From: Pseudomonadota bacterium
GTDB lineage: Bacteria; Pseudomonadota; Alphaproteobacteria; Rhizobiales; Devosiaceae
Assembly (NCBI GenBank): GCA_023415605.1
Contig: JAEZKB010000191.1
Coordinates: forward strand, 1 to 52,735
Direction of reading: 5' to 3'
Length of the DNA: 52,735 bases
Every line of letters begins with the position of its first letter. The first letter of the stretch is position 1. Below, in pieces: positions 18,681 through 27,583 of the stretch. Both the position numbers and the translations under genes were made by a program. The notes under the pieces were generated by a model. It ran no database searches and was not told the DNA's origin. It saw nothing but the letters and a program-made list of their open reading frames with translations.

Positions 18681-19835
18681 ATGGCCGAGCGGCGGCTTGG
18701 GTTGATCATGCATGGCGTGACTGGGCGCATGGGCTACAACCAGCACCTGGTCCGCTCCATCCTGGCCATCCGCGACCAAGGCGGCATGGTGCTGGCGAAC
18801 GGAGACCGACTGATGCCCGACCCGATCATTGTCGGCCGCGATCGCGAGAAGATTCAACGGCTTGCCGAAAAGCACCAGATCAAGCGCTGGTCGACCGATC
18901 TCGACGAGGCGCTCAGCAACCCCGACGATGCGGTATTCTTCGACGCCGGTACCACGCAGATGCGGGCCGAACTGCTGAGCAAAGCCATCGACGCCGGCAA
19001 GCACGTTTATTGCGAAAAGCCGGTCTCCGACGATCTCGACACCGCCATTGCGCTGGCGAAAAAGGCCAGGGCCGCCGGCATCAAGCATGGCGTGGTGCAG
19101 GACAAGCTGTTCCTGCCGGGCCTGCTCAAGATCAAGATGCTGAAAGAGAGCGGTTTTTTCGGCCGCATCCTCTCGGTGCGCGGCGAGTTCGGCTACTGGG
19201 TGTTCGAGGGTGACTGGGGCCAGCCGGCGCAGCGCCCGAGCTGGAACTACCGCAAGGCCGATGGCGGCGGCATTATCCTCGACATGCTCTGCCACTGGCG
19301 CTACGTGCTCGACAACCTCTTCGGCGAAGTACAGGCGGTCAGTTGCCTGGGCGCCACCCATATCCCCAGCCGCGTCGACGAGAAGGGCCAGACCTACACA
19401 GCCGATGCTGACGACGCAGCCTATGCGACCTTCCAACTTGAGGGCGGCGTGGTCGCCCATATCAATTCGAGCTGGGACGTGCGCGTCCGTCGCGACGACC
19501 TTGTGACCTTCCAGGTCGATGGCACGCACGGCTCCGCCGTCGCCGGCCTCCACAAATGCTTCACCCAGCATCGGGTCAACACACCCAAGCCAGTGTGGAA
19601 CCCCGACCAGCCTCAGACCATCAACTTCTTCGAGAACTGGGAAGAAGTGCCCAACAATGTGCCGGCCGATAACGGCTTCAAGGCACAGTGGGAAATGTTC
19701 CTGAAGCATGTCGTCGATGATGCGCCCTGGCCCTACGGCCTCGAAGCCGGCGCCAAGGGCGTGCAGCTTGCGGCGCTGGGCCTGCAGAGCTGGAAAGAAC
19801 GGCGCTGGCTCGACGTGCCGGCGCTGGGTATCTAA
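18681..19835 (+). CDS. Gfo/Idh/MocA family oxidoreductase (EKP type)
   Basis: A 384-residue NAD(P)-dependent dehydrogenase, longer than the two in the ABC operon. The N-terminus LIMHGVTGRMGYNQH (about 9-23) is an unusual Rossmann start, like that of dihydrodipicolinate reductases. EKP is in CEKPVSD near residue 113, followed by the DKLFLPG segment, and GGGIILDMLCHWRY near 198 carries the catalytic Asp/His. GGGAGG lies 6 bases before the ATG. It opens the operon with a DUF993 gene and a TIM-barrel isomerase gene, so it probably oxidises the sugar that those enzymes then rearrange and cleave. Confidence 0.9.
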   Translation: MAERRLGLIMHGVTGRMGYNQHLVRSILAIRDQGGMVLANGDRLMPDPIIVGRDREKIQRLAEKHQIKRWSTDLDEALSNPDDAVFFDAGTTQMRAELLSKAIDAGKHVYCEKPVSDDLDTAIALAKKARAAGIKHGVVQDKLFLPGLLKIKMLKESGFFGRILSVRGEFGYWVFEGDWGQPAQRPSWNYRKADGGGIILDMLCHWRYVLDNLFGEVQAVSCLGATHIPSRVDEKGQTYTADADDAAYATFQLEGGVVAHINSSWDVRVRRDDLVTFQVDGTHGSAVAGLHKCFTQHRVNTPKPVWNPDQPQTINFFENWEEVPNNVPADNGFKAQWEMFLKHVVDDAPWPYGLEAGAKGVQLAALGLQSWKERRWLDVPALGI

Positions 19836-19856
19836 TTTGTCCACCGGGCACCTGAG

Positions 19857-19981
19857 GGCCCCCTCATCCGCCCTTCGGGCACCTTCTCCCCCAAGGGAGA
19901 AGGCGATGGGGGCAGGATCGTGCCACAACTCACCTCTCCCTCTGCGGGAGAGGTCGCCGCATAGCGGCGGGTGAGGGGGCC
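19857..19981. repeat. RIME/REP-like palindromic intergenic element
   Basis: A 125-base element bounded by 16-base imperfect inverted repeats (GGCCCCCTCATCCGCC and GGCGGGTGAGGGGGCC). Inside are further hairpins: GCCCTTCGGGC, CCTTCTCCC/GGGAGAAGG and CCTCTCCC/GGGAGAGG. The design and wording match palindromic intergenic elements common in Rhizobiales genomes. Its right end supplies GAGGGGG shortly before the DUF993 start codon. I found only this copy in the window. Confidence 0.85.
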
Positions 19982-19988
19982 TTTGCCA

Positions 19989-21155
19989 ATGTCTGAAATC
20001 AACCTGCCCAATCCTGACCGGACGATCACGGCCTATCGCCTCACCGGCACACCGATCCCGTTCGAAAAACACAAGGCGACGGATTTCCCCCGCATCGCCT
20101 TTGCGGCGGCGCATGTCGTGGCCGACCCGTTGGCCGAGCACGATCCGTGGCTGACGCCGGCGATCGACTGGGAGACGACGCTCAAGTTCCGGCATCGGCT
20201 CTGGGATCTCGGGCTCGGCGTCGCCGAGGCGATGGATACGGCGCAGCGCGGCATGGGGCTCACATGGGACGAGGCCAAGGAACTGATCCGCCGCGCGCAG
20301 GCGGAAGCAAAGAGCCGCGACGATGCGCTGATCGCTTATGGCGCCGGCACCGATCACCTGATGCCCGGGCCGGATGTCGGTATCGACGACATCATTCGGG
20401 CCTATGAAGAGCAGGTCGGATTCGTCGAAGGCGAGGGCGGGCGCATCATCCTCATGGCCTCCCGCGCGCTGGCCAAGGCGGCCAAGTCGCCGGACGACTA
20501 TGCCCGCGTTTATGGCCGCATCCTCTCGCAGGTCAAACAGCCGGTCGTGCTGCACTGGCTGGGCGAAATGTTCGACCCGGCGCTTGAAGGCTATTGGGGT
20601 TCGGCCGACCACAATGCCGCAATGGATGTTTGCCTCGACGTGATCGCGTCCCATGCCGACAAGGTCGACGGCATCAAGATTTCGCTGCTCAGCAAGGAAA
20701 AAGAGATCGCCATGCGCCGCCGCCTGCCGGCCGGCGTGCGGATGTATACGGGCGACGATTTCAACTATGCCGAACTGATCGCCGGCGACGAGCAGGGCCA
20801 TTCCGATGCACTGCTCGGCATTTTCGATGCCATCGCGCCGGCCGCTTCGGCTTCGCTGGCGGCGCTCGGCCGCGGCAGCCAGAACGAGTTTTTCGGACTG
20901 CTCGAGCCGACGGTTCCGTTAAGCCGTCATATCTTCGCGGCACCGACCCGCTTCTATAAGACGGGGGTCGTGTTCCTTGCCTATCTCAATGGCTTGCAGG
21001 ACCATTTCGCCATGATCGGCGGCCAGCAATCGACCCGCTCGCTGCAGCACCTGGCGCAACTCTTTCGCCTTGCCGATAAGGCGCGGGTGCTGGTCAACCC
21101 AGCGCTGGCGGTGGACCGGATGAAGCGCGTGCTGGCGGTCAATGGGGTGGCGTGA
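19989..21155 (+). CDS. DUF993 family, dihydrodipicolinate synthase-like protein
   Basis: A 388-residue TIM-barrel protein of DUF993, distantly related to the class I aldolases of the dihydrodipicolinate synthase superfamily. The strand with GIKISLL near residue 227 is placed like the strand carrying the Schiff-base lysine, so Lys here is the candidate catalytic residue. No enzyme activity is established for the family to my knowledge. The ATG follows a palindromic repeat whose end provides a GAGGGGG ribosome site. Its stop overlaps the GTG start of the isomerase gene by 4 bases. In context it is a likely aldolase or lyase in the TetR-controlled sugar pathway. Confidence 0.85.
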   Translation: MSEINLPNPDRTITAYRLTGTPIPFEKHKATDFPRIAFAAAHVVADPLAEHDPWLTPAIDWETTLKFRHRLWDLGLGVAEAMDTAQRGMGLTWDEAKELIRRAQAEAKSRDDALIAYGAGTDHLMPGPDVGIDDIIRAYEEQVGFVEGEGGRIILMASRALAKAAKSPDDYARVYGRILSQVKQPVVLHWLGEMFDPALEGYWGSADHNAAMDVCLDVIASHADKVDGIKISLLSKEKEIAMRRRLPAGVRMYTGDDFNYAELIAGDEQGHSDALLGIFDAIAPAASASLAALGRGSQNEFFGLLEPTVPLSRHIFAAPTRFYKTGVVFLAYLNGLQDHFAMIGGQQSTRSLQHLAQLFRLADKARVLVNPALAVDRMKRVLAVNGVA

Positions 21156-21985
21156 GGGTGGCTGACCTCAACCTCTCCATGAACCTCGCGACGCTGCGCA
21201 ATGGGTCGAGTTTCGGCGAGATGATTGACGACTGCCTCCGCCATGGCGCCACCGCGATTGCGCCGTGGCGCGACCAGGTCGCCGCCGTCGGTCTCAAGGA
21301 AGCGGCGCGGATTGTGGAGACCAACAATCTCCGCGTCACCGGGCTTTGCCGCGGCGGCATGTTCCCCGCGGAAACCGCCGCGGGCCGGCAAGCCAATATC
21401 GACGACAATCTCAAGGCCATCGACGAGGCCGCGGCACTCGGGGCCGATTGCCTGGTGCTGGTGGTCGGCGGGCTGCCCGGGTCGAGCAAGGACATTGCCG
21501 GCGCCCGGGCAATGGTGCGCGACGGCATCGCCGCCATGCTGCCGCATGCGAAGGCCGCCGGCGTGCCGATCGCCATCGAGCCGCTGCACCCGATGTATGC
21601 GGCGGACCGGGCTTGCGTGAACACCATCGACCAGGCGCTCGACATCTGCGTCGAGCTTGGTGACGAGAACCTCGGTGTCGCCGTTGACGTCTACCATGTC
21701 TGGTGGGACCCTAACCTGGCATCGGCCATCGCGCGGGCAGGGGACATGAAGCGCATCTTCGCCCACCACATCTGCGACTGGCTGGTTCCCACCACTGACC
21801 TGCTGCTCGACCGCGGCATGATGGGCGACGGCGTCATCGACCTCCGCGGCATCCGCCGCATGATCGAAGCCGCCGGCTACAACGGGCCGCAGGAAGTCGA
21901 AATCTTCTCCCGGGACAACTGGTGGAAGAAGTCGGGCGACGAGGTCGTGCGCACCTGCGTGGAACGGTTCAACAGCGTGTGCTGA
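21152..21985 (+). CDS. sugar phosphate isomerase/epimerase (AP endonuclease 2-like TIM barrel)
   Basis: A 277-residue metal-dependent TIM barrel of the xylose isomerase-like / AP endonuclease 2 superfamily. Probable metal ligands are Glu in IAIEPLHP near residue 148, Asp and His in VAVDVYHVWWD near 180, His in FAHHICDW near 205, and Glu in EVEIFS near 249. Members isomerise or epimerise keto-sugars, and some cleave 3-keto-glycosides. The GTG start overlaps the DUF993 stop (GTGA), so the two are made in fixed ratio. Confidence 0.88.
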   Translation: MRVADLNLSMNLATLRNGSSFGEMIDDCLRHGATAIAPWRDQVAAVGLKEAARIVETNNLRVTGLCRGGMFPAETAAGRQANIDDNLKAIDEAAALGADCLVLVVGGLPGSSKDIAGARAMVRDGIAAMLPHAKAAGVPIAIEPLHPMYAADRACVNTIDQALDICVELGDENLGVAVDVYHVWWDPNLASAIARAGDMKRIFAHHICDWLVPTTDLLLDRGMMGDGVIDLRGIRRMIEAAGYNGPQEVEIFSRDNWWKKSGDEVVRTCVERFNSVC

Positions 21986-22037
21986 TGCCGACGTGCGCGA
22001 AGGGACGAGAACAGACGTTTCCATTTGTCCATCGACC

Positions 22038-22220
22038 TTATCCCGCCTCGACGCGGCAGTGAGCCTGGATGAAGTCGCGAAGACGTGCGGGCATGGCTTC
22101 CGTCGGTCGCAACTCAACCGGCGTGGAGATCGCAATTCGGTTCCACGCTAACTCCCGCCGCCGTTTGCTGGTGCGCCATTTGCGGATGCTGGTGTTGTGC
22201 CCGTATGCTACGGCGCAACC
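22038..22220 (-). other. possible degraded 3' end of a regulator gene
   Basis: This stretch of the 254-base gap has one open minus-strand frame of 60 codons with no start codon, closed upstream by TAG. It ends PVELRPTEAMPARLRDFIQAH and a few more residues before TAA; the pattern resembles the C-terminal end of LysR-type regulators. It may equally be chance. Nothing else recognisable lies in the gap. Confidence 0.2.
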
Positions 22221-22239
22221 CTAGCGAACCGGAGCCGAC

Positions 22240-23010
22240 GTGCGTTTTCATCAGAAGGTCGCTTACGTCACTGGAGCCGGGCACGGAATCGGCCGAGCGG
22301 TCGCGCTCCGGCTCGCCGCTGAACAAGCCGCCGTTGCAGTATCCGATATCGATGCTGAAGCGGTCGAAGGTGTCGCCGATGAAATTCGTGATGCCGGCGG
22401 CGTTGCGATGGCCACGACGTGCGACGTCACGAGCCGGAGTTCGGTAGACGAATCCTTCGCCACCGCCCTGCGCCATTTCGGCAAGTTGAACATCCTCATC
22501 AACACGGCAGGAGGCGACTGGGAGGAGCCGGAGCGCTTCGAGGACATTTCGGACGACATCTGGCATCGAAAACTCGACGTCAACCTGATGGGAGTGGCGC
22601 GATGCATTCGCGCTGCCCTTCCCGGCCTCATCGACTCATCTCCCGGCAGCAGCGTCGTCTCGATTGGCTCGATCAACGGCAGTATTGGCTTGAGCGGCTA
22701 TCCCTATTCGACGGCCAAGGCGGGCCTAGAAATCATGGCCAAGTCGCTGGCGGTTCGGTACGGGGACAAGGGCGTACGCTTCAATGTCGTCTCGCCCGGG
22801 ACGGTCAGAACACGAAACTGGGATGGTCGCGAAGAAGACCTGCGGCGCCTTTCGGCGCAGTATCCGCTCGGGAGAGTTGGCGAGCCCGGCGACATCGCTG
22901 CTGCCGCTCTCTTTCTTGCCTCTGACGACGCCGCCTGGATCACCGGCGTCAATCTGCCGGTCGATGGGGGATACCTGGCAGGCCGGCGAAGTTTCCTGGC
23001 GGATGAGTGA
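22240..23010 (+). CDS. SDR family oxidoreductase
   Basis: A 256-residue classical short-chain dehydrogenase: GAGHGIGR at residues 12-19, NTAGG near 88, a serine in SIGSING near 143, YPYSTAK with Tyr and Lys near 152-158, and a C-terminal PVDGGYL. The GTG start follows GGAG by 5 bases. It stands alone between the sugar isomerase operon and a convergent lytic transglycosylase. Its codon choice looks less G/C-biased at third positions than its neighbours', which may indicate acquisition; this is an impression, not a count. Substrate unknown. Confidence 0.85.
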   Translation: MRFHQKVAYVTGAGHGIGRAVALRLAAEQAAVAVSDIDAEAVEGVADEIRDAGGVAMATTCDVTSRSSVDESFATALRHFGKLNILINTAGGDWEEPERFEDISDDIWHRKLDVNLMGVARCIRAALPGLIDSSPGSSVVSIGSINGSIGLSGYPYSTAKAGLEIMAKSLAVRYGDKGVRFNVVSPGTVRTRNWDGREEDLRRLSAQYPLGRVGEPGDIAAAALFLASDDAAWITGVNLPVDGGYLAGRRSFLADE

Positions 23011-23156
23011 GGAGCCATCGCCCCTTTGCAAATGTCGCCGGTGCCGCCCTTGGCAGACCCTTCAGGATGTGCGCGTTAATGCAATAGCCGTCAGTGGCGG
23101 ATGTCCGCCGTCCGTCAGAAGGAGGCTGGCTGGACTATCCCAAGGGGCTGCGAGCG

Positions 23157-24380
23157 CTATTTCGTCGCTGCCTGCAGCTCCTCATAAGACTCCAGCGTGA
23201 TGAAGCCGTCGGCGACTTCGCCCTTGCTGGCCTGGAACTTGGCGTAGGCCGCCTGGCTGACCGGGCCGATGCGGCCATCGACCAGGCCGTCGTAGAGCCC
23301 AAGCTTGATCAGTGCCTCCTGGATCGCGCGGCGCTGCTCCAGATTGGGGAACTTGGTATCGCGCGGCCAAGGGGTGACGAATTCGGCCCGGCCCTTCAGC
23401 CGGTCCTGCAGGTGCGAGATCGCCATCGCGTAGCTGTCGGAGTTGTTGTAGCCCTTGAGGATCAAGTAGTTGTTCGTCATCAGGAATTTCGGCCCCTTTG
23501 CCCCCGTCGGGGCGTAGAGGAAGACCGGGATCGACGGGTCGTCGAAAGCGGCGCCGCCGATCCGGCTGACGCCGAGGTCGGTGAAAAACGAGATCGGTCG
23601 CATCTGGTCGCGCGTCGCCAGCAGGTAGTCGAAGCCCTCCGGCACCGCGACCTCAAATCCCCATTCGAGGCCAGGCTTGTAGCCGAGCCCGATCAGGAAT
23701 TTGGCCGACGTCGCCAGCGCGTCGGAGAGGGAGTTGTGGAGGTCGACGGCGCCGTCGCCATCGCCGTCGGTGCCGTAGGCGATAACGTTGGAGGCGTTGA
23801 CCTGCAGGTGGCCGATGGCGCCGGCCCAGCTGCCGACCAGCTCCGTGGCGTCGAGCGGTCCGCGCTGCACCAAGAGCAGCGCCGCGATCAGGTCCTTGGT
23901 GTCGCCTTCGAGCCGCACGCGCCGCTGGTGCACCAGCGTGGCAAGCGAGGGAACGATGGGGCGGATGTACTGCGTGTCGCCCAGTACACGGCCGTAATTG
24001 GTCTCGATGCCCCAGATCGAGGCGAGGAGGAAAGGATCGACGCCATACTTTTCGCCGACCGCAGTCAGCTCGGCCTGGTGCTCGGCGATGGCTTCCTTGC
24101 CCTTGCCGAGTCGCCATTCGGTGACGCGCTTGTCGATATAGTCCCAAAGCGGCGTGGTGAACTCAGGCTGTGCCGTCACCAGCTCGGGGACGTTCGGATC
24201 GGGCGTGAGCCCGTACATCGCCTTGGCGTAGGTTTCGTGGGTGACGCCGGCGGCGACGGCCGTCGCTTCGAAGGACTTGATGAAGGACTCAAAGCTTTCC
24301 ACCGGCTGGGCAGCAGCCGGCGAGGAGAACCCGAGGAGGGCGACGAGGACGGCGAGCTCACGTGACATGACGAATCGCAC
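23157..24380 (-). CDS. lytic murein transglycosylase (MltB-like) with peptidoglycan-binding domain
   Basis: Cleaves glycan strands of peptidoglycan with formation of 1,6-anhydro ends, in the periplasm. The 407-residue protein has a Sec signal (residues 1-24, ending SPAAA-QP), an SLT_2 catalytic domain (about 27-325) with the catalytic Glu126 in SIWGIETNYG, and a C-terminal PG_binding_1 repeat (about 345-400, LYDGLVDGRIGPVSQAAYAKF at its core, quoted by its ends LYDG and AKF). No lipobox cysteine is present, so the protein is soluble. The GTG at 24380 or the ATG at 24368 could be the start. Confidence 0.9.
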   Translation of the reverse strand: MRFVMSRELAVLVALLGFSSPAAAQPVESFESFIKSFEATAVAAGVTHETYAKAMYGLTPDPNVPELVTAQPEFTTPLWDYIDKRVTEWRLGKGKEAIAEHQAELTAVGEKYGVDPFLLASIWGIETNYGRVLGDTQYIRPIVPSLATLVHQRRVRLEGDTKDLIAALLLVQRGPLDATELVGSWAGAIGHLQVNASNVIAYGTDGDGDGAVDLHNSLSDALATSAKFLIGLGYKPGLEWGFEVAVPEGFDYLLATRDQMRPISFFTDLGVSRIGGAAFDDPSIPVFLYAPTGAKGPKFLMTNNYLILKGYNNSDSYAMAISHLQDRLKGRAEFVTPWPRDTKFPNLEQRRAIQEALIKLGLYDGLVDGRIGPVSQAAYAKFQASKGEVADGFITLESYEELQAATK

Positions 24381-24539
24381 CCTGTTCCGTGTGGCTCAAT
24401 AGCGCGCCGAGTTGGTCGCCGCGTCAACCGCCACCCGACGTGGGGATTTTACCACCGGCGCTTCGCCACAAGCGTATTCCTGCTTCGCGGCGAATCCCGC
24501 AGTACCCTATGCTGGCGCAGCCGCAAGGGAGACTCATTG

Positions 24540-24920
24540 ATGGCCGAAGTGATCGACACAGGAATTGCGCCAGCCAGCGGGCCGATCAACGACTGCATCC
24601 GCGCCGGCAAGCATGTCTGGATGGTGGTGCTGGCCGAGGATCCCAAGACCGGTGCCATCATCGAAGGCGGCATCGAGGACCAGACCTATCAGGCCCTGTC
24701 GAATTTGAGGCAGGCGGTCAGAGCGGCCGGCGGTGAACTGACCGATATCGTCTAGGTCCAGATCTTCCTTGTCGACAGCGCCGATGCCCCGGGCATGAAC
24801 CGTGTTTATGCCCAGTTCTTCGACACCCAGCCCTTCCCGATCCGAGCCACGGTGGTCGTCAAGGAACTCCTCGCCAAGGGCCTGCGCATCGAGATCACCG
24901 CCACGGCGGTTCTGGGTTAG
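24540..24920 (+). pseudogene. ridA: RidA family protein with in-frame amber stop
   Basis: RidA proteins hydrolyse reactive enamine/imine intermediates to keto acids. The frame from the ATG at 24540 to the TAG at 24918 encodes a normal 126-residue member, but codon 72 (24753-24755) is TAG between ELTDIV and VQIFLVDS. Relatives have a residue such as Lys there, so a single AAG to TAG change would explain it. Sequence after the stop is intact: the conserved region FPIRATV with the substrate-binding Arg, and the C-terminal IEITATAVLG, are both present. This implies a very recent mutation, a sequencing error, or read-through. Confidence 0.85.
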
Positions 24921-25035
24921 CCGGGCTGGCGGCTGCGGTCCCGGACTCCCCGTCCTTCCGCTAGGCGCGGCGTGGGAAATTTGCTATTCGCGCCGCCAGT
25001 AGCGTCATGAACCGTGCGAGCCGACTGGAGTCCCC

Positions 25036-26373
25036 GTGAGTACAATTCTGAAGAACCTGCCCAAGGGTGAGAAAGTCGGCATTGCCTTTTCGGGCGGCCT
25101 CGACACCAGCGCGGCGCTCCTCTGGATGAAGCAGAAGGGTGCGAAGGTCTATGCCTATACGGCCAATCTGGGCCAGCCGGACGAGGCCGATTACGACGAA
25201 ATCCCGCGCAAGGCGATGGATTTCGGCGCCGAGAATGCGCGGCTCGTCGATTGCCGCACGCAGCTCGTGCATGAAGGCATTGCCGCGATCCAGTCGGGCG
25301 CGTTCCACATCTCGACCGGCGGCATCACCTATTTCAACACGACGCCGCTTGGCCGCGCGGTCACCGGCACGATGCTGGTTTCGGCGATGCAGGAAGATGG
25401 CGTCAACATCTGGGGCGACGGTTCGACCTTCAAGGGCAACGATATCGAGCGCTTCTATCGCTACGGCCTGCTGACCAACCCGAACCTGCGCATCTACAAG
25501 CCCTGGCTGGACCAGCAGTTCATTGACGAGCTTGGCGGGCGGGCCGAAATGTCGGCGTTCCTCACCTCGCACGGCTTTGCCTACAAGATGAGTGCCGAGA
25601 AGGCCTATTCGACCGACAGCAACCTGCTCGGCGCGACGCACGAGGCCAAGGATCTCGAGAGCCTCGAGAGCGGCATCAAGATCGTCAACCCGATCATGGG
25701 CGTGCCGTTCTGGCGCGAGGACGAAGCCGTCAAGGCCGAGACGGTGGTGGTGCGGTTCGTCGAGGGGCAGCCGGTGGCGCTCAACGGCCAGAGCTTTGCC
25801 GACCCGGTGGCGCTGTTCCTCGAAGCCAATGCCATTGGCGGGCGGCACGGCCTCGGCATGAGCGACCAGATCGAAAACCGCATTATCGAGGCCAAGAGCC
25901 GCGGCATCTACGAAGCGCCGGGCATGGGGCTCCTGCACATTGCCTATGAGCGGCTGGTGACCGGCATCCACAACGAGGACACCATCGAGCAGTATCGGAT
26001 CAACGGGCTCAAGCTCGGCCGCCTGCTGTACCAGGGCCGCTGGTTCGACTCGCAGGCGCTGATGATGCGCGAGACGGCGCAGCGCTGGGTCGCCAGCGCG
26101 GTGACCGGCGAGGTGACTCTGGAGCTACGCCGTGGCAACGACTATTCGATCATGAAGACCGAAAGCCCGAACCTGACCTATGCGCCCGAGCGGCTGAGCA
26201 TGGAAAAGGTCGAGGATGCGCCCTTCACCCCCGCCGACCGCATCGGTCAGCTCACCATGCGCAACCTCGACATTGCCGATACGCGGGCCAAGCTCGACCT
26301 CTATTCGAAGACAGGGCTGATCTCGACGGGTGGTGGCGGCGAGATGTTCCGGCTCGAGAGCGACAAGGAATAA
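25036..26373 (+). CDS. argG: argininosuccinate synthase
   Basis: Joins citrulline and aspartate with ATP in arginine synthesis. The 445-residue protein has the PP-loop AFSGGLDTS at residues 17-25 and the substrate-binding blocks TTPLGRAVTGT near 96-106 and GDGSTFKGNDIERF near 121. Length and wording match the E. coli-type (subclass 2) ArgG rather than the shorter, roughly 400-residue type common in many alphaproteobacteria. It stands as a single gene with its own upstream region. GTG start. Confidence 0.95.
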   Translation: MSTILKNLPKGEKVGIAFSGGLDTSAALLWMKQKGAKVYAYTANLGQPDEADYDEIPRKAMDFGAENARLVDCRTQLVHEGIAAIQSGAFHISTGGITYFNTTPLGRAVTGTMLVSAMQEDGVNIWGDGSTFKGNDIERFYRYGLLTNPNLRIYKPWLDQQFIDELGGRAEMSAFLTSHGFAYKMSAEKAYSTDSNLLGATHEAKDLESLESGIKIVNPIMGVPFWREDEAVKAETVVVRFVEGQPVALNGQSFADPVALFLEANAIGGRHGLGMSDQIENRIIEAKSRGIYEAPGMGLLHIAYERLVTGIHNEDTIEQYRINGLKLGRLLYQGRWFDSQALMMRETAQRWVASAVTGEVTLELRRGNDYSIMKTESPNLTYAPERLSMEKVEDAPFTPADRIGQLTMRNLDIADTRAKLDLYSKTGLISTGGGGEMFRLESDKE

Positions 26374-26478
26374 CGGCCGAGGGTCACCGCCCCGGAAGCC
26401 CGCACTTATCCTACTCAAGCAGGGTTTCCCGGCACCGTCCGCCTCGCTATTGTCGCGCCGGTTTTTGAGGAGTCTTGG

Positions 26479-27471
26479 ATGCATATTCTCGTCATTGGCG
26501 CGGCCGGCATGGTCGGCCGCAAGCTGACTGCCGCGCTGGTGAAGTCGGGTCGTCTCGCCGGCAAGGAGATTTCGGCGTTCACGCTGGCCGATGTGGTCAC
26601 CCCGTCGGGCCTCGAGGGCTTTTCGGGCAAGGTTGAGACGGTCGCCGCCGATCTTTCCACTGTGGGCACATCCGAGACGCTGATCGCCGGCCGGCCGGAC
26701 GTGATCTTCCATCTCGCGGCCATCGTGTCGGGCGAGGCCGAGAAGGATTTCGACAAGGGCTATCGCATCAACATGGACGGCACGCGCTACCTGCTCGAAG
26801 CCATCCGCCAGGAGGGCATGACGAACGGCGCCTATCTGCCGCGCCTCGTCTTCACCTCGTCGATCGCGGTGTTCGGCGCGCCGTTCCCGGAAGCGATCGG
26901 CGACGAGTATTTCACCACGCCGCTCACCAGCTATGGCACGCAGAAGGCGATCTGCGAACTGCTGCTCAACGACTATTCGCGCAAGGGTTTCGTCGACGGC
27001 GTCGGCATCCGCCTGCCCACCATTACGGTGCGTCCGGGCAAGCCGAACGCGGCCGCCTCCGGCTTCTTCTCGAACATCCTGCGCGAGCCGCTGGTCGGAC
27101 AGGAAGCGGTGCTGCCGGTGAGCAAGGATGTGCGCCACTGGTTCGCGAGCCCGCGCGCCGCGGTGGGCTTCCTCGTCCATGCCGCCGAGATGGACTCATC
27201 CAAGCTCGGCTGGCGCCGCACCGTCTCGGCCCCGGGGCTTTCGGCTACCGTGGGCGAAGAGATAGAAGCGCTGCGCCGTGTGGCGGGCGACAAGGTGGCG
27301 GCGCTGATCAAAGACGTGCCCGATCCAACCATCATCAAGATAGTCGATGGCTGGCCGCGGAATTTCGACACCAAGCGCGCCATTGCGCTCGGGTTCAAGG
27401 CGGAGAGCTCGATGGACGAGATCATCAAAATCCACATCGACGATGAGCTGGGCGGGAAGATCGGCGGCTGA
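26479..27471 (+). CDS. denD: D-erythronate dehydrogenase (NAD-dependent epimerase fold)
   Basis: A 330-residue extended SDR of the DenD family, which oxidises D-erythronate to 2-keto-erythronate in four-carbon acid sugar catabolism. Visible are the glycine motif IGAAGMVG at residues 6-13, HLAAIVSGEAEKDF near 76, the serine in FTSSIAVFG near 117-125, and the YGTQK Tyr/Lys pair near 153. The partner genes usually needed for erythronate use (isomerase, kinase, decarboxylase) are not adjacent, so it may serve a different or scattered pathway. A strong terminator follows. Confidence 0.85.
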   Translation: MHILVIGAAGMVGRKLTAALVKSGRLAGKEISAFTLADVVTPSGLEGFSGKVETVAADLSTVGTSETLIAGRPDVIFHLAAIVSGEAEKDFDKGYRINMDGTRYLLEAIRQEGMTNGAYLPRLVFTSSIAVFGAPFPEAIGDEYFTTPLTSYGTQKAICELLLNDYSRKGFVDGVGIRLPTITVRPGKPNAAASGFFSNILREPLVGQEAVLPVSKDVRHWFASPRAAVGFLVHAAEMDSSKLGWRRTVSAPGLSATVGEEIEALRRVAGDKVAALIKDVPDPTIIKIVDGWPRNFDTKRAIALGFKAESSMDEIIKIHIDDELGGKIGG

Positions 27472-27494
27472 GGCAGCCGCCTCCTTTAGGTTTG

Positions 27495-27524
27495 GGCCGG
27501 TGGAGCGATCCACCGGCCTTTTTT
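27495..27524 (+). terminator. rho-independent terminator after denD
   Basis: A perfect 10-bp stem (GGCCGGTGGA / TCCACCGGCC) with a GCGA tetraloop, followed by a run of six T. It begins 24 bases after the denD stop. Confidence 0.93.
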
Positions 27525-27583
27525 CTTCGGGTCGAGCCGGTGGTTGTGCTCGGGTGAGTGATACAACGGCCGGTGTACCGCGC

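Noticed and set aside
19857..19981. The palindromic element considered as a CRISPR fragment or insertion sequence.
   Set aside because: There are no regularly spaced direct repeats, no spacers and no transposase; its nested inverted repeats fit a RIME/REP-like element.
18651..20801. A 716-codon open frame on the minus strand.
   Set aside because: It is antisense to the well-supported Gfo/Idh and DUF993 genes and to the repeat; its His/Arg/Asp-rich, low-complexity translation is typical of the reverse frame of high-G+C genes.
23094..24365. A 423-codon plus-strand open frame opposite the lytic transglycosylase.
   Set aside because: No recognisable family; the minus strand encodes a complete MltB-like enzyme.
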